Virus record (IMG/VR): IMGVR_UViG_3300036864_000092
Span: 1-38,760 of that record
DNA: 38,760 nt
Strand: one strand, 5' to 3'
DNA from: a virus
The notes under the pieces were generated by a model. It saw nothing but the letters and a program-made list of their open reading frames with translations. It was not told the origin of the DNA and searched no databases. Below, one piece after another: positions 27,634 through 36,015 of this stretch (the stretch's first letter is position 1; every line of letters begins with the position of its first letter). Position numbers and translations under genes: made by a program.

Positions 27634-29143
27634 AACCTGGTTCAGTCTGTACGTGAAAGCCTATCCAAAATACCTTACAAGGGGCACAGGTGTTGATCTC
27701 CCACACCCTCTGCCTAAACCGCCCTAACCGGCGCCACATCACGCGGATACCATATTCTCCCACCTTGCCAGAAGAGGCATATTTCTCCCGGCTCCATGTA
27801 TGTCCCCCATCGTCGGAGAATCTAAGCCAGAGTTTAGGGTTTGTGGCGGGGTTTAAGTCATTTGCAGGGTTCACATCTGAAGGCGTGCCAATGTCGAAGC
27901 CAAAATCAAATCCTGAGTCGAAGGCTCCGTTCGAGCCGTACCCACCTCCTCCATCAAGTCCAACACCCGTTTCCATGTCAAGTTGAGCCTGAGAGCAGAA
28001 CTGATATTTCAAGTCATTCTGGGCCTGAGGAGGGAGGGCGCGGGATGTTCTGATATAAGCCCCATCATCCGTGAAGAAATTGGAGGATTGCTCGTAAAGT
28101 CTCCCGTCCTCATAATCGCCCATCAAGTGTTTTCCGTAGGCAAAGATGTGGAAGAGGGGTCTATGGCGGGAATATTCCCCGTCTGAGAAGAAAGCTCTTT
28201 CATGCCAAAGGCCACTCTGCACTTCAAATGTCCATGAGATTTGACCGGGGAAGTTGAAGACAATGAAATATCTCCCTTGATCCTGGTAGGAATAGGCGAC
28301 GCAGTTTTGAAGGTCCGTATAAGACTGAAGCTTAATTTCCACAGCCGGGGTTGAGACCTTCTTAGGAGAATACCCCTCAATCTGCCATACCGCTGCTTGC
28401 CCATCGTTATCTTGACCGAGGAAAAACAGCATGTTGGCGGACTGAACAACACTAAAAGCCGCGACAGTTCCATACTGAATCAAAGCCCCTGGAACGGTGG
28501 AGTAAGGGAAGTCAGCTCCCCCGGTATTGGTCACAATCTGCGTCGTCGTCGCCCCTACCAAAAAGACCTGTTGGTGAACAGAGAGTACAGCTAAGAGATT
28601 ATCTGGTGAACCTTCCGCAGCGGCGAAGTCCAAGGGGTCTCCGGTCAACCCATCATACAATGCAGAGATGTAGTAAAGCTGAGAACTCGGCTTCACAAAC
28701 AGGAAATACCCTGAGTCGAAGGCGACGGTGTTAGAACCGAGGAAATAGGGGTCTGTAATCTCCGTTAAAGTGTTAGTTGCAAGGGTGAATATGTATCCAT
28801 CCGGCCCATCCACAATACACACCTGGAACCCATTAAAAGCCAGCCCCACCATTCCAGATTGGGAGTTTAAGGTTCCACGGGAAACAAAGGTGTTATCGAC
28901 GAAGATTTCATAGAGGGTATTCCCAGAGACGACGAAGTTACGGTCATTGGCGGTAATCCCCCCTCTTTGCGGGAAGAGGTCAAAGGTGACAAAGGTCCTT
29001 AATCCTGGTCTACCCTGAAGCGCCCAGTTTGTTTTAGAGGTTCCTGTAGCTGACTGAATCGGATAGATGTTCATAGACCTTTGAGCATCCCAGTTGAAGG
29101 AGAAGCTCTGGTTAGAAGGCCCGGCTAATGGTATCTGCGGCAT
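27626..29143 (-). CDS. Tail hub / DNA stabilisation protein, gp10-like
   Basis: A 505-aa beta-rich protein, MPQIPLAGPSNQSFSFNWDA, with a NIYP motif and repeats of propeller type (VVSGNTLYEIFVDNTFVSRG). The order after the gp4-like gene and the size (P22 gp10 is 472 aa) support the assignment. Gp10 forms the hexameric tail hub below the gp4 ring and closes the packaged head. Confidence 0.78.
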   Translation of the reverse strand: MPQIPLAGPSNQSFSFNWDAQRSMNIYPIQSATGTSKTNWALQGRPGLRTFVTFDLFPQRGGITANDRNFVVSGNTLYEIFVDNTFVSRGTLNSQSGMVGLAFNGFQVCIVDGPDGYIFTLATNTLTEITDPYFLGSNTVAFDSGYFLFVKPSSQLYYISALYDGLTGDPLDFAAAEGSPDNLLAVLSVHQQVFLVGATTTQIVTNTGGADFPYSTVPGALIQYGTVAAFSVVQSANMLFFLGQDNDGQAAVWQIEGYSPKKVSTPAVEIKLQSYTDLQNCVAYSYQDQGRYFIVFNFPGQISWTFEVQSGLWHERAFFSDGEYSRHRPLFHIFAYGKHLMGDYEDGRLYEQSSNFFTDDGAYIRTSRALPPQAQNDLKYQFCSQAQLDMETGVGLDGGGGYGSNGAFDSGFDFGFDIGTPSDVNPANDLNPATNPKLWLRFSDDGGHTWSREKYASSGKVGEYGIRVMWRRLGRFRQRVWEINTCAPCKVFWIGFHVQTEPGYA

Positions 29144-29144
29144 A

Positions 29145-29858
29145 TCACGTAGGTTGTCCGGTTAGGTAGTTGAAGGTTATTCCAGAGCCTCCCAATCCTC
29201 TGTCAAAACTGAGGGTTGGGATGTCTACATTCATACGCTTAAGTTGCGCTTTGGATTCGTTGGCTAAACTGGCTAATACGGCAGAAATTTCCCGGCCATA
29301 ACGGGGCGCCAACTCAACAGCTAAGTTCGTTCTTAGGGCTCTCTCGTAACCAGGAGGAAGGCTTACGTCATCATTAATAGAAGCATACTCAGCCAATACA
29401 GTGCGCATCCATAATACGAGGCTATAAGTGTTATCGGAGAGTTGGGGCCAGACGTAGAGCTTACCTAATGGAAATGTGGCATCAAGATAAACCGCTGTAA
29501 TCAGGGTTGAGTTAACTCCTTTTGAGACGATATCCGCATAGTCCTGATAAGACCTACACACATAAATCTCCAAGTCATTCGTATTAGAACTGCGCATATA
29601 GGCAGAATCTACAGAAACAGGGCGGGCGGTGTTGATGTCTCCCCCCGCTCCAATCGTGTAAAAAGCTTGCCCTGTCGGTAAGGTAAAAACTTCTTGCCGC
29701 ATAGCGTAGACCATTAGGGCTTCCGTCTGCCACGTACCTAACAATTGGTTTAAAGCCTCAAGTCCGTCCTGTATTTCATCCGCAGTAGGGGTTTCACCAA
29801 CCGCAATCGCTCCTAAATCCTTTACGGCTTGGGTAATGAGAGTGCGCACAGTCGTCAT
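29145..29858 (-). CDS. Head-tail adaptor, gp4-like
   Basis: A 237-aa protein, MTTVRTLITQAVKDLGAIAV with EIQDGLEALNQLLGTWQTEA, YTIGAGGDI and PLGKLYVWP, the typical features of P22 gp4-type tail accessory factors. Gp4 binds the portal and receives the gp10 hub. It is translated just before the gp10-like gene with one base between. Confidence 0.82.
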   Translation of the reverse strand: MTTVRTLITQAVKDLGAIAVGETPTADEIQDGLEALNQLLGTWQTEALMVYAMRQEVFTLPTGQAFYTIGAGGDINTARPVSVDSAYMRSSNTNDLEIYVCRSYQDYADIVSKGVNSTLITAVYLDATFPLGKLYVWPQLSDNTYSLVLWMRTVLAEYASINDDVSLPPGYERALRTNLAVELAPRYGREISAVLASLANESKAQLKRMNVDIPTLSFDRGLGGSGITFNYLTGQPT

Positions 29859-29904
29859 CGTAAAACCCTTTTAAATTGAAGGGGGCTTTTCACCCCCATT
29901 GAAC

Positions 29905-30213
29905 CTAGGAGGTTTGCTTGGCAGCCGGAGTAAAGCGTACCCAGTTATAAACACTGGTATCGCTTGCCGTAGCACCTACGGTAAAGCCAGTACCAGTTGT
30001 ACCTGTAAGGACCGCAGGACCAGCCGGGGAAACAGTACCCCCAGCGGTCAAGAGGCCAAACAGAACAATATCACCGAGAGTATAGGCGGCATCCACAATA
30101 GTCTGCGGAGAGGTGCCGTTTACAGTCACAGTGCCGAAGCTACCAAAAGTCATAGCCCCGGTGCCGTCCCCTACAAGATTGTTATAGAGGTTAGTGGTGG
30201 TGGTTTGAACCAT
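29905..30213 (-). CDS. Small virion protein, 102 aa
   Basis: Begins MVQTTTTNLYNNLVGDGTGA; Gly/Thr/Val-rich, beta type. It lies between the coat-associated gene and the gp4-like gene, in the slot of small head or decoration proteins in many podoviruses. No specific family recognised. Confidence 0.65.
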   Translation of the reverse strand: MVQTTTTNLYNNLVGDGTGAMTFGSFGTVTVNGTSPQTIVDAAYTLGDIVLFGLLTAGGTVSPAGPAVLTGTTGTGFTVGATASDTSVYNWVRFTPAAKQTS

Positions 30214-30223
30214 GTTGATTCTC

Positions 30224-30685
30224 CTACTTGTCGTTTTCGGTGATACCGACGATCACCGTGTTGGTGTCAGAGATTGTATTAGGCTGTGATGCACTAATCG
30301 TAATCGCTGTGTACAACGGTTGACCCAGGGAGTTGCCCTGTTTCGGAATCACCACGTTGCCAGCCGTACTCACGCTTACGTCCTGAGAGGCAATCTTACG
30401 AGTCCCCAAGAAGTAATTGATCGTAGGAGTCACAAGGTTAGATACCGCCGTGCCTGAACTAATCAGGGTAATAGCGATAACCTTATTACTCGCAACGCCA
30501 ACACGGCCAATCTGAGCCACGGTTGTTACCGAAGTCAGGTTCATCGTGCAGTACCGGAATCCCGGCTGGCTTGATTCCTGAGATGGGCAACCGACACCAG
30601 CCCATGCAGTACCCGTAGTCGTCAGGGCATGGGCTTGGGTCATCAGGCCAAGGGAGAGGATAGAGAGAGCTATAAGCTTTTTCAT
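30224..30685 (-). CDS. Exported protein in the capsid operon, 153 aa
   Basis: MKKLIALSILSLGLMTQAHA is a strong signal peptide with AxA cleavage. The mature domain is beta-rich with two Cys (GVGCPSQ and YRYC-like FRYCTMNL). The start is placed at 30685 because AAGGAG needs that spacing; an ATG two codons earlier touches the SD. A Sec signal in a head gene cluster is hard to square with a capsid role, so it may be a surface or periplasmic factor. Confidence 0.7.
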   Translation of the reverse strand: MKKLIALSILSLGLMTQAHALTTTGTAWAGVGCPSQESSQPGFRYCTMNLTSVTTVAQIGRVGVASNKVIAITLISSGTAVSNLVTPTINYFLGTRKIASQDVSVSTAGNVVIPKQGNSLGQPLYTAITISASQPNTISDTNTVIVGITENDK

Positions 30686-30695
30686 GTTCATCTCC

Positions 30696-31916
30696 TTAAC
30701 CCGCTACCCGGGCTGCAAGTTGCGCGCGGATGGTTTTCCAACCACCAATCACGTCAAGTCGAGCAGGCAAGCGGTCATTGCTGATGTCATAGGCACGTAC
30801 CAGACGAATCGAGATGTTCAACTTAGGTGAGCGTTTCCGAGCCGCCATATCCACACCACCTGGAAGAATCAGGTCAGCCGAGGCGAATGCAAAGGCATCG
30901 CGGTGGAAGGCAAGGTTCTGTGGGCTCACCGTACCAGACGCACCAAAGAACGTCACAGCGGCGTTAGCAGCCGGAAGGCTATCAACTGACTGGAACGCTT
31001 GGTTAGTTGGGTTGTAGACGATCTGAGGCGAGATGTTCAGGGTTACTGTCGTACCCGTCGCTGCGGCGTCAGCGGTCACTACAAATTGCTGTAGCTGGCC
31101 GGTAGACTCGCGGGATTGAGGGTTGACTGAGTACACGTTAGCCACGGTGAAAATATCACCCTGCTTGAACGTATCCCCAGAAGTTACACCTTTCAGGGAG
31201 ATGGTCGTTGCACCTGTTACAGAGGTCGTATTGACCGCCGCGTTGGTAGCAGCGTCCAAGACTCCGAAGGTATGGGTACGGACGTTCTGGTCCATCTCAA
31301 ACTTCCAACCCAAGGCAGAGCCCATCGCGCCATTCTCATATTGGTCAGAGATAATGCGGGAGGGATTGAACAGGGTAGAGTTTGCATTCACCAGCACAGC
31401 CTGAGCAACCGGGTTGATGACTGCGGCACGCTCGTTGTCACCATAAGGCGCAGCCGAGTTGTCGAGTTTAACCCCTGCATTGAGATAGGTGAGGTTGGTA
31501 CTTGGGGTTGTACCGGGAGTCCCTACCGCTTGGTAGACATCCTTATACAGCGCCATGCCGTTGAGGTCGATTTGGTTTGCAAGCTGGGCTACAGCGGGCT
31601 TCACAAAGCGATCTTGGAACTCGTCAACACTCAAGGTCATATCCTTGGAGCTAAATGCCATGGATTGTTGATATTGGGTGTCGAGAACCAGCGCAACGGA
31701 TGATTCGGTAGAATCCTGCACTTGAAGAGCGGGACCAGTGGTTGGGGCATAACGTACCGGCAGGCGGACATTCAGGGTATCGCCGATTTTCGCGCCAGAC
31801 TTGGCGTAATAATCATCGAACTCCCGCTTGACGTGCTTGGTGAACTTCAATTGGTTCTCAAGCACTTCCTCTGCCATAAGCGTAATCATGCTTATATTAA
31901 GAAGTGTATTGGCCAT
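30696..31916 (-). CDS. Major capsid protein, P22 coat-like
   Basis: A 406-aa protein with the N-terminal helix MANTLLNISMITLMAEEVLE, the KREFDDYYAKSGAKIGDTLN part, RFVKPAVAQLANQIDLNGM, and a C-terminal RSPKLNISIRLVRAYDISND block followed by RLPARLDVIGGWK, all as in P22-type coat proteins of the HK97 fold. AAAGGTAAG precedes the ATG. It follows the scaffold gene, as usual. Confidence 0.88.
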   Translation of the reverse strand: MANTLLNISMITLMAEEVLENQLKFTKHVKREFDDYYAKSGAKIGDTLNVRLPVRYAPTTGPALQVQDSTESSVALVLDTQYQQSMAFSSKDMTLSVDEFQDRFVKPAVAQLANQIDLNGMALYKDVYQAVGTPGTTPSTNLTYLNAGVKLDNSAAPYGDNERAAVINPVAQAVLVNANSTLFNPSRIISDQYENGAMGSALGWKFEMDQNVRTHTFGVLDAATNAAVNTTSVTGATTISLKGVTSGDTFKQGDIFTVANVYSVNPQSRESTGQLQQFVVTADAAATGTTVTLNISPQIVYNPTNQAFQSVDSLPAANAAVTFFGASGTVSPQNLAFHRDAFAFASADLILPGGVDMAARKRSPKLNISIRLVRAYDISNDRLPARLDVIGGWKTIRAQLAARVAG

Positions 31917-31920
31917 TTAC

Positions 31921-32727
31921 TTACCTTTGTTTGAGTTTTGCTTTGTAGGCCCTCCACTGCTCTGCGCTCATGTCGTGGTTATTAAACGGGTCAAGGGTTG
32001 AGGTTTGACCTGTTCCACGGGGAACATTCAAAGGCGGGGGTGCCTTGGTTACTTTGGTTTCAGGAGGCTTTTGAGATTCAAGCGAGGCTTCAATACGGCC
32101 AAAGAACCTGTTTACCTGTGCATAGTTCATCCCCTCAAGCTTTTCAGCCTCTTCAGGATTCTTTGCCAAGTGATAGGCTACTTGTGGTCCCATGTCGGAT
32201 TCTAGGAGGGCTTGGGCAATCGTATTATTCCAAGGCCCATCATAGGCTTCCGTCACTTCGTTGAAATCGGTTGCAGATTTTGAGAACTCGGCGGCTTTGG
32301 CTTGGTATTCCCTTTGCCGTTTTTGCGCCTCAGTTCGCATTTCTGCTTCTTTGGCCTTGGTTTCCCGTTCAGTTAGTTTTGCCTCAATGGTTTGATTGGC
32401 TTTCCAATCTGCCAAATCCTCAAAATACTGCTCGTTAGACTTTCCGGCCTTCTCATATTCCTCGTAATTGGGTCTGCCTTTGGAGGTATCCTTAGGGAGG
32501 GATTCTTTCTCAGCCTTAATACGCGCTATCTCAGCCCGTACTTCAGCCAATTCCGCATCCTTCGCTGCCAACTTACGTTGATAGCCCGTAGGGCGTTTCT
32601 CTTCAGGCTTGAGAGCCTCATCCTGCTTGGGTTCTTCTTTGGGTTCCGGCTTGGGAGTTTCCTCTTGGGCTAAACTCTCTAAAGTCTCCACTTGTGCAAC
32701 AGCGTCATCGCCAGCATCAATTAGCAT
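31921..32727 (-). CDS. Scaffolding protein
   Basis: A 268-aa, highly charged protein: acidic N-terminus (EEPKQDEALKPEEKRP), long coiled coils (KLAAKDAELAEVRAEIARIK; RETKAKEAEMRTEAQKRQRE), and a C-terminal amphipathic helix SAEQWRAYKAKLKQR. P22 scaffold binds coat through a basic C-terminal helix, which matches here. AAAGGGAG precedes the ATG. Position between portal and coat agrees. Confidence 0.86.
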   Translation of the reverse strand: MLIDAGDDAVAQVETLESLAQEETPKPEPKEEPKQDEALKPEEKRPTGYQRKLAAKDAELAEVRAEIARIKAEKESLPKDTSKGRPNYEEYEKAGKSNEQYFEDLADWKANQTIEAKLTERETKAKEAEMRTEAQKRQREYQAKAAEFSKSATDFNEVTEAYDGPWNNTIAQALLESDMGPQVAYHLAKNPEEAEKLEGMNYAQVNRFFGRIEASLESQKPPETKVTKAPPPLNVPRGTGQTSTLDPFNNHDMSAEQWRAYKAKLKQR

Positions 32728-32813
32728 GATCTCATCTCCCTTTGCGCCAGCGTTATCGCAACAGCGCTTGTGATTTAAATATCACACTATGAGAGAGGTT
32801 TGTAAATACCCAC

Positions 32814-34883
32814 TTATGCGGCTTGGGCCGTTGGGGACGGAGCAAGGGAGGCTTGGTGTTCAGCCATCTCAATCTGCTGGGAGTGTCCGATGGTTTGGGC
32901 AATCTGTTGCAATTCTGCCATCATCAGTGATTGGGCAGCCTGCATTTCACTACGCATCGCCTCAACGGTTATCTTGTTCTCGTTGTTCATCGCTGCAATC
33001 TTTTCTCGGCTGGCTAAGTCAAGGGCCTTGGTGTCCTGTTCGTCTTTCAGGGAATGCACAACTTGGGTCAACTGCTCAATCATTTGGTTCATTTGCTGCA
33101 TCTTGGCTTGAGCTTCAGGTGGAATATCCCCCTTCATTTCATCCTGAATCTGGGCAGGCAGCATAGCTTTAAGTCGGTTGGCTACAGCTTGCGCTTCTGG
33201 CCAATCCATGTTCTTCACCATAATATCCCCAGCAACTTCCATCAGTTGTGGGAAGGCTTGCACCAGTTGGGCCATAGATTCCTGAGCCTCTTGACGCTTG
33301 GTGTTATAGCTTGGTCCTACTTCAACGGTTACGTCAAAGTCTGCCTTGGTCATGTCGTAAATCTTGGCAATGGCTTCTTGAGGAGCACCTTGGGGTAATG
33401 GCTTACCATCCTGGCCTAGCGGGGTGTTGAGGTGTACCATTTCGGTATCGCCATCTTCTTTGACAATCCGTGCAACACGCGGCGCATCGTAAACCTTGGG
33501 AATAAGGTCAATCAGGATCACCCCGGCATGTCTGATAGATCGGGAAAGATTATCTATATAGTTGAAATTGGCGACATCCCCTTCCTTTTGACGCGCCAGA
33601 ATCGCTTTACCGGAGGTTTCGTTGGAGCGTTGGCCTAATGATGCGTCAAAGATACCGGTAATGTTCTTAAGGTCTTGCAGGGCCTTTTCAGTTGCCTGGA
33701 CCATCGCCTGAACGGGGGGTTCAACGTGGGAACGCGTTGGGGCTGGAACCATATGGCCGTCAACGGAAGTGGGCTTGTATGGTAAGTAGCTGAAGTTCTG
33801 TGTATTTGCATTCTCCCACAGCTTCTTGTAGTCATCCACCTGGCCTTCAGCAACGATGAAAGGAGCTTTTGGGCTTAAGGCAATCGCCTCCGTCTGCGCT
33901 GTGCTCATGTAATTATATTGTCTTTGGGCATCCATTGCATTCCACACCATGCCAGTAAGGTATCGTTTACCCTCAACCATCATGTCATCGCCCAAAACAG
34001 GAATGATTGGTATCCATTTTCCCGGCCATACCTGCTCTTCAAGCACATCACAGCTTGTCAGCTTGTAACACTTCACTTCCCGCGTTGTGGTGGTTCTCTT
34101 GTTGAGAACCGGTGGGGCAATCCCGCCTTGTTCTTCAAACTCTTTTAATTCACTCTCAAGCAGAGTTGTACCATCCTGCATCATAAGCAGAGTTTCTTCC
34201 TTCTCTTCCACCACAAAATACTCGACAAGGCGTACAGTTTCGTTATTGGCCCAATCTGGCTGTTCATCCCCTACTGAGGACAGATCAAGGTTGTTCACAC
34301 TCGCTTTAGGGTAGCTCTTCTGAAATTCTTTGCGGGGAATATCATAGACAATAAACATATACTTCGCGTCTGAGTAGTCATACTTCCGGGCATAGGGGTC
34401 TACGTAAACATCAAAGGCATTCTTAATCGGCTCAATTCTAATCACCTGGTTAAAGGAATTATCATCCTCATACTCAGTCACAATGCGGAAATAGCCGAAG
34501 CCTTTGATAACTTGAGATAAACACGCTGTATCATAGGCAACGTCAGCATTCGAGGCTACCTGGATATGCCGAATCATACCCTCCCATACTCTTGCTTCAT
34601 CCACAGTGGAATCATGGACAGGGTGAACGTGGATAGAAGGTCTATTTTGTCGTTGATCGTTCGTAACTTGGCGTACAAACTTAACCAATTGGTTTAAGGT
34701 CAGGCATGGACGAGATTCCAAACGCCGTGTTTGCTGAACATTGGTGGGCCATTGGTCGCCCACATAGAACCTATCGGCTTCTAAAGCCTTGTTGCGATAG
34801 TCATTCTCTGCCTCTTCACACAGCTTAAACCGCTGCATGGCAGATTCGAGGATAGGATTGAGGGATGGGGTCTTATCAACCAC
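32814..34883 (-). CDS. Portal protein, P22-like
   Basis: A 689-aa protein (P22 portal 725 aa): N-terminal RFYVGDQWPTNVQQTRRLES, LTLNQLVKFVRQVTNDQRQN, IDNLSRSIRHAGVILIDLIP, and a long helical Gln/Met-rich C-terminus (PPEAQAKMQQMNQMIEQLTQ). It forms the dodecameric DNA gate at one vertex. The start is a GTG overlapping the end of the GroES-like gene, with AGGTG six bases upstream. Confidence 0.88.
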   Translation of the reverse strand: MVDKTPSLNPILESAMQRFKLCEEAENDYRNKALEADRFYVGDQWPTNVQQTRRLESRPCLTLNQLVKFVRQVTNDQRQNRPSIHVHPVHDSTVDEARVWEGMIRHIQVASNADVAYDTACLSQVIKGFGYFRIVTEYEDDNSFNQVIRIEPIKNAFDVYVDPYARKYDYSDAKYMFIVYDIPRKEFQKSYPKASVNNLDLSSVGDEQPDWANNETVRLVEYFVVEEKEETLLMMQDGTTLLESELKEFEEQGGIAPPVLNKRTTTTREVKCYKLTSCDVLEEQVWPGKWIPIIPVLGDDMMVEGKRYLTGMVWNAMDAQRQYNYMSTAQTEAIALSPKAPFIVAEGQVDDYKKLWENANTQNFSYLPYKPTSVDGHMVPAPTRSHVEPPVQAMVQATEKALQDLKNITGIFDASLGQRSNETSGKAILARQKEGDVANFNYIDNLSRSIRHAGVILIDLIPKVYDAPRVARIVKEDGDTEMVHLNTPLGQDGKPLPQGAPQEAIAKIYDMTKADFDVTVEVGPSYNTKRQEAQESMAQLVQAFPQLMEVAGDIMVKNMDWPEAQAVANRLKAMLPAQIQDEMKGDIPPEAQAKMQQMNQMIEQLTQVVHSLKDEQDTKALDLASREKIAAMNNENKITVEAMRSEMQAAQSLMMAELQQIAQTIGHSQQIEMAEHQASLAPSPTAQAA

Positions 34884-35211
34884 GGGTTACACCTAGCGCG
34901 GTATAGATTTCCGTCATATCGTAATGTGTTTCGAGGGCATCAAAGTCCTTGTCATCTAAAATACCAATAATATCAGGTTCATTGACTACAACATATTTCT
35001 CTTTGGCTAAGGTAAACTCCGTAAACCACTTCGTCCCCACGGCTACAATAGAGCCCACAGGGATGCTCTTCACTTCAGGGCCAACGTGCTTCACGAGGCC
35101 CATATTAGGCGGCTCATCCTTACTCTCGGCCGTGTTGATGATGATCCCGCTTTTACTCTTGGTGGGGAGGATAAAACGCTTAATAACCAATCTATCCTTG
35201 ATGGGAATCAT
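34876..35211 (-). CDS. groES: GroES-like co-chaperonin
   Basis: A 111-aa protein: MIPIKDRLVIKRFILPTKSK then SGIIINTAESKDEPP, LVKHVGPEVKSIPVG and YVVVNEPDIIGILDD align by eye with Cpn10/GroES (DRVIVKR, SAGGIVL, G-x-V-x-A-V-G, D-V-K-x-G-D-x-V, E-x-D-I-L-A). A C-terminal extension of about 20 residues is added. GroES caps GroEL; phage versions (T4 gp31 is the model) adapt host GroEL to fold the coat. The position just before portal and coat fits. GAGG lies seven bases before the ATG at 35211. Confidence 0.85.
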   Translation of the reverse strand: MIPIKDRLVIKRFILPTKSKSGIIINTAESKDEPPNMGLVKHVGPEVKSIPVGSIVAVGTKWFTEFTLAKEKYVVVNEPDIIGILDDKDFDALETHYDMTEIYTALGVTRG

Positions 35212-35338
35212 GGGGAGCCTCTGCATTATAGGGTTTTACGTTAGCCAAGTTCTTTTCAGCGTGAATGCGCTTCAGTTCCAAGATGTCGTACTTGTGCTGT
35301 TGGCCATGCTTAGTGTGTTGGATACGGAAATAGGTCAT
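35192..35338 (-). CDS. Hypothetical protein, 48 aa
   Basis: Begins MTYFRIQHTKHGQQHKYDIL; Lys/His/Gln-rich. Its start overlaps the upstream stop (ATGA) and its end overlaps the GroES-like start in another frame. One of five tiny genes between the large terminase and the portal. Function unknown. Confidence 0.6.
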   Translation of the reverse strand: MTYFRIQHTKHGQQHKYDILELKRIHAEKNLANVKPYNAEAPHDSHQG

Positions 35339-35466
35339 GCCTGCTCCTTAAACGCATTCACTACATTTTGAGGTAGGTAGAAAGCGTGCATAATGTTCCC
35401 ATCGTTAATGTGCAGGAAGTAAACATACATAGAAAGGTCGTATGTGGCCTTAATACTCTGAATCAT
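35335..35466 (-). CDS. Hypothetical protein, 43 aa
   Basis: Begins MIQSIKATYDLSMYVYFLHI, beta-like with aromatic residues. AAGGAG precedes it and its ends overlap the neighbouring genes by four bases (ATGA). It resembles its two upstream neighbours in layout, perhaps paralogues. Confidence 0.58.
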   Translation of the reverse strand: MIQSIKATYDLSMYVYFLHINDGNIMHAFYLPQNVVNAFKEQA

Positions 35467-35624
35467 ATGCTCTCCTTAAACTCTTTGAGCATGGCTTTGG
35501 ATATGATAAATGAATACTTACTTGCATCCTTTGTTTCTATGGTGAGCGCTGCAAATTCAGGGTGCTTACCCTCAGTAACTTCCATCTTGGCAATCGTCAG
35601 GGTTTCAAACTCTGTCAGGGTCAT
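35463..35624 (-). CDS. Hypothetical protein, 53 aa
   Basis: Begins MTLTEFETLTIAKMEVTEGK, beta-rich with a C-terminal helix AMLKEFKESI. ATGA-type overlaps on both sides. Function unknown; the pattern of strands then EFK-type helix recurs in the 43-aa neighbour. Confidence 0.58.
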   Translation of the reverse strand: MTLTEFETLTIAKMEVTEGKHPEFAALTIETKDASKYSFIISKAMLKEFKESI

Positions 35625-35815
35625 GCCAGATCAGCCTTCTTATCCCGCTCGCCAAACAGCGTCCCGTCCTCTGTCCAGTGCCGATAGGATCGCTCCCCGG
35701 CAATCAGACCAATCCACACCTTTATATTACCAGGCTGCATCTTACGTGTTTGGGGAAGGAGAATCACAGCACGTCCGTCTGTGGTTTTGTACTCGTACTT
35801 ATCAGGCTCAATCAT
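35621..35815 (-). CDS. Hypothetical protein, 64 aa
   Basis: Begins MIEPDKYEYKTTDGRAVILL and has aromatic residues (VWIGLIAGERSYRHWTEDG). ATGA overlap at both ends in the terminase-portal gap. No family recognised. Confidence 0.6.
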   Translation of the reverse strand: MIEPDKYEYKTTDGRAVILLPQTRKMQPGNIKVWIGLIAGERSYRHWTEDGTLFGERDKKADLA

Positions 35816-36015
35816 GCGCTTGCCGCCTTAAATGCCTTTAGCCACTCACAATGGTCTTTAGGTATTCCATCGCCTTTGAGTTGGTTTCTCACTTCCTCAC
35901 GCAGGGCAAAAAGTTCCGTGGTGTTATCGGAATAGTAAAGACGCAGCACATACATATCCTCATGGATTTCATAAAGCACAAGGGCTCTAACAACGTGCTT
36001 TCTTACTTCAATCAT
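35812..36015 (-). CDS. Hypothetical protein, 67 aa
   Basis: Begins MIEVRKHVVRALVLYEIHED; beta-strand start and a helical, acidic end. It starts inside the stop region of the large terminase (ATGA) and so is expressed late with it. Function unknown. Confidence 0.62.
   Translation of the reverse strand: MIEVRKHVVRALVLYEIHEDMYVLRLYYSDNTTELFALREEVRNQLKGDGIPKDHCEWLKAFKAASA

Noticed and set aside
28123-28473. A 116-codon frame inside the gp10-like gene
   Set aside because: Shadow of the tail hub gene; composition and absence of a ribosome site argue against it.
32769-32786. CRP-like palindrome TGTGAT-N6-ATCACA before the scaffold gene
   Set aside because: The TGTGA/TCACA spacing is eight, not six, so it does not fit CRP; it may be only an AT-rich inverted repeat or part of the late control element.
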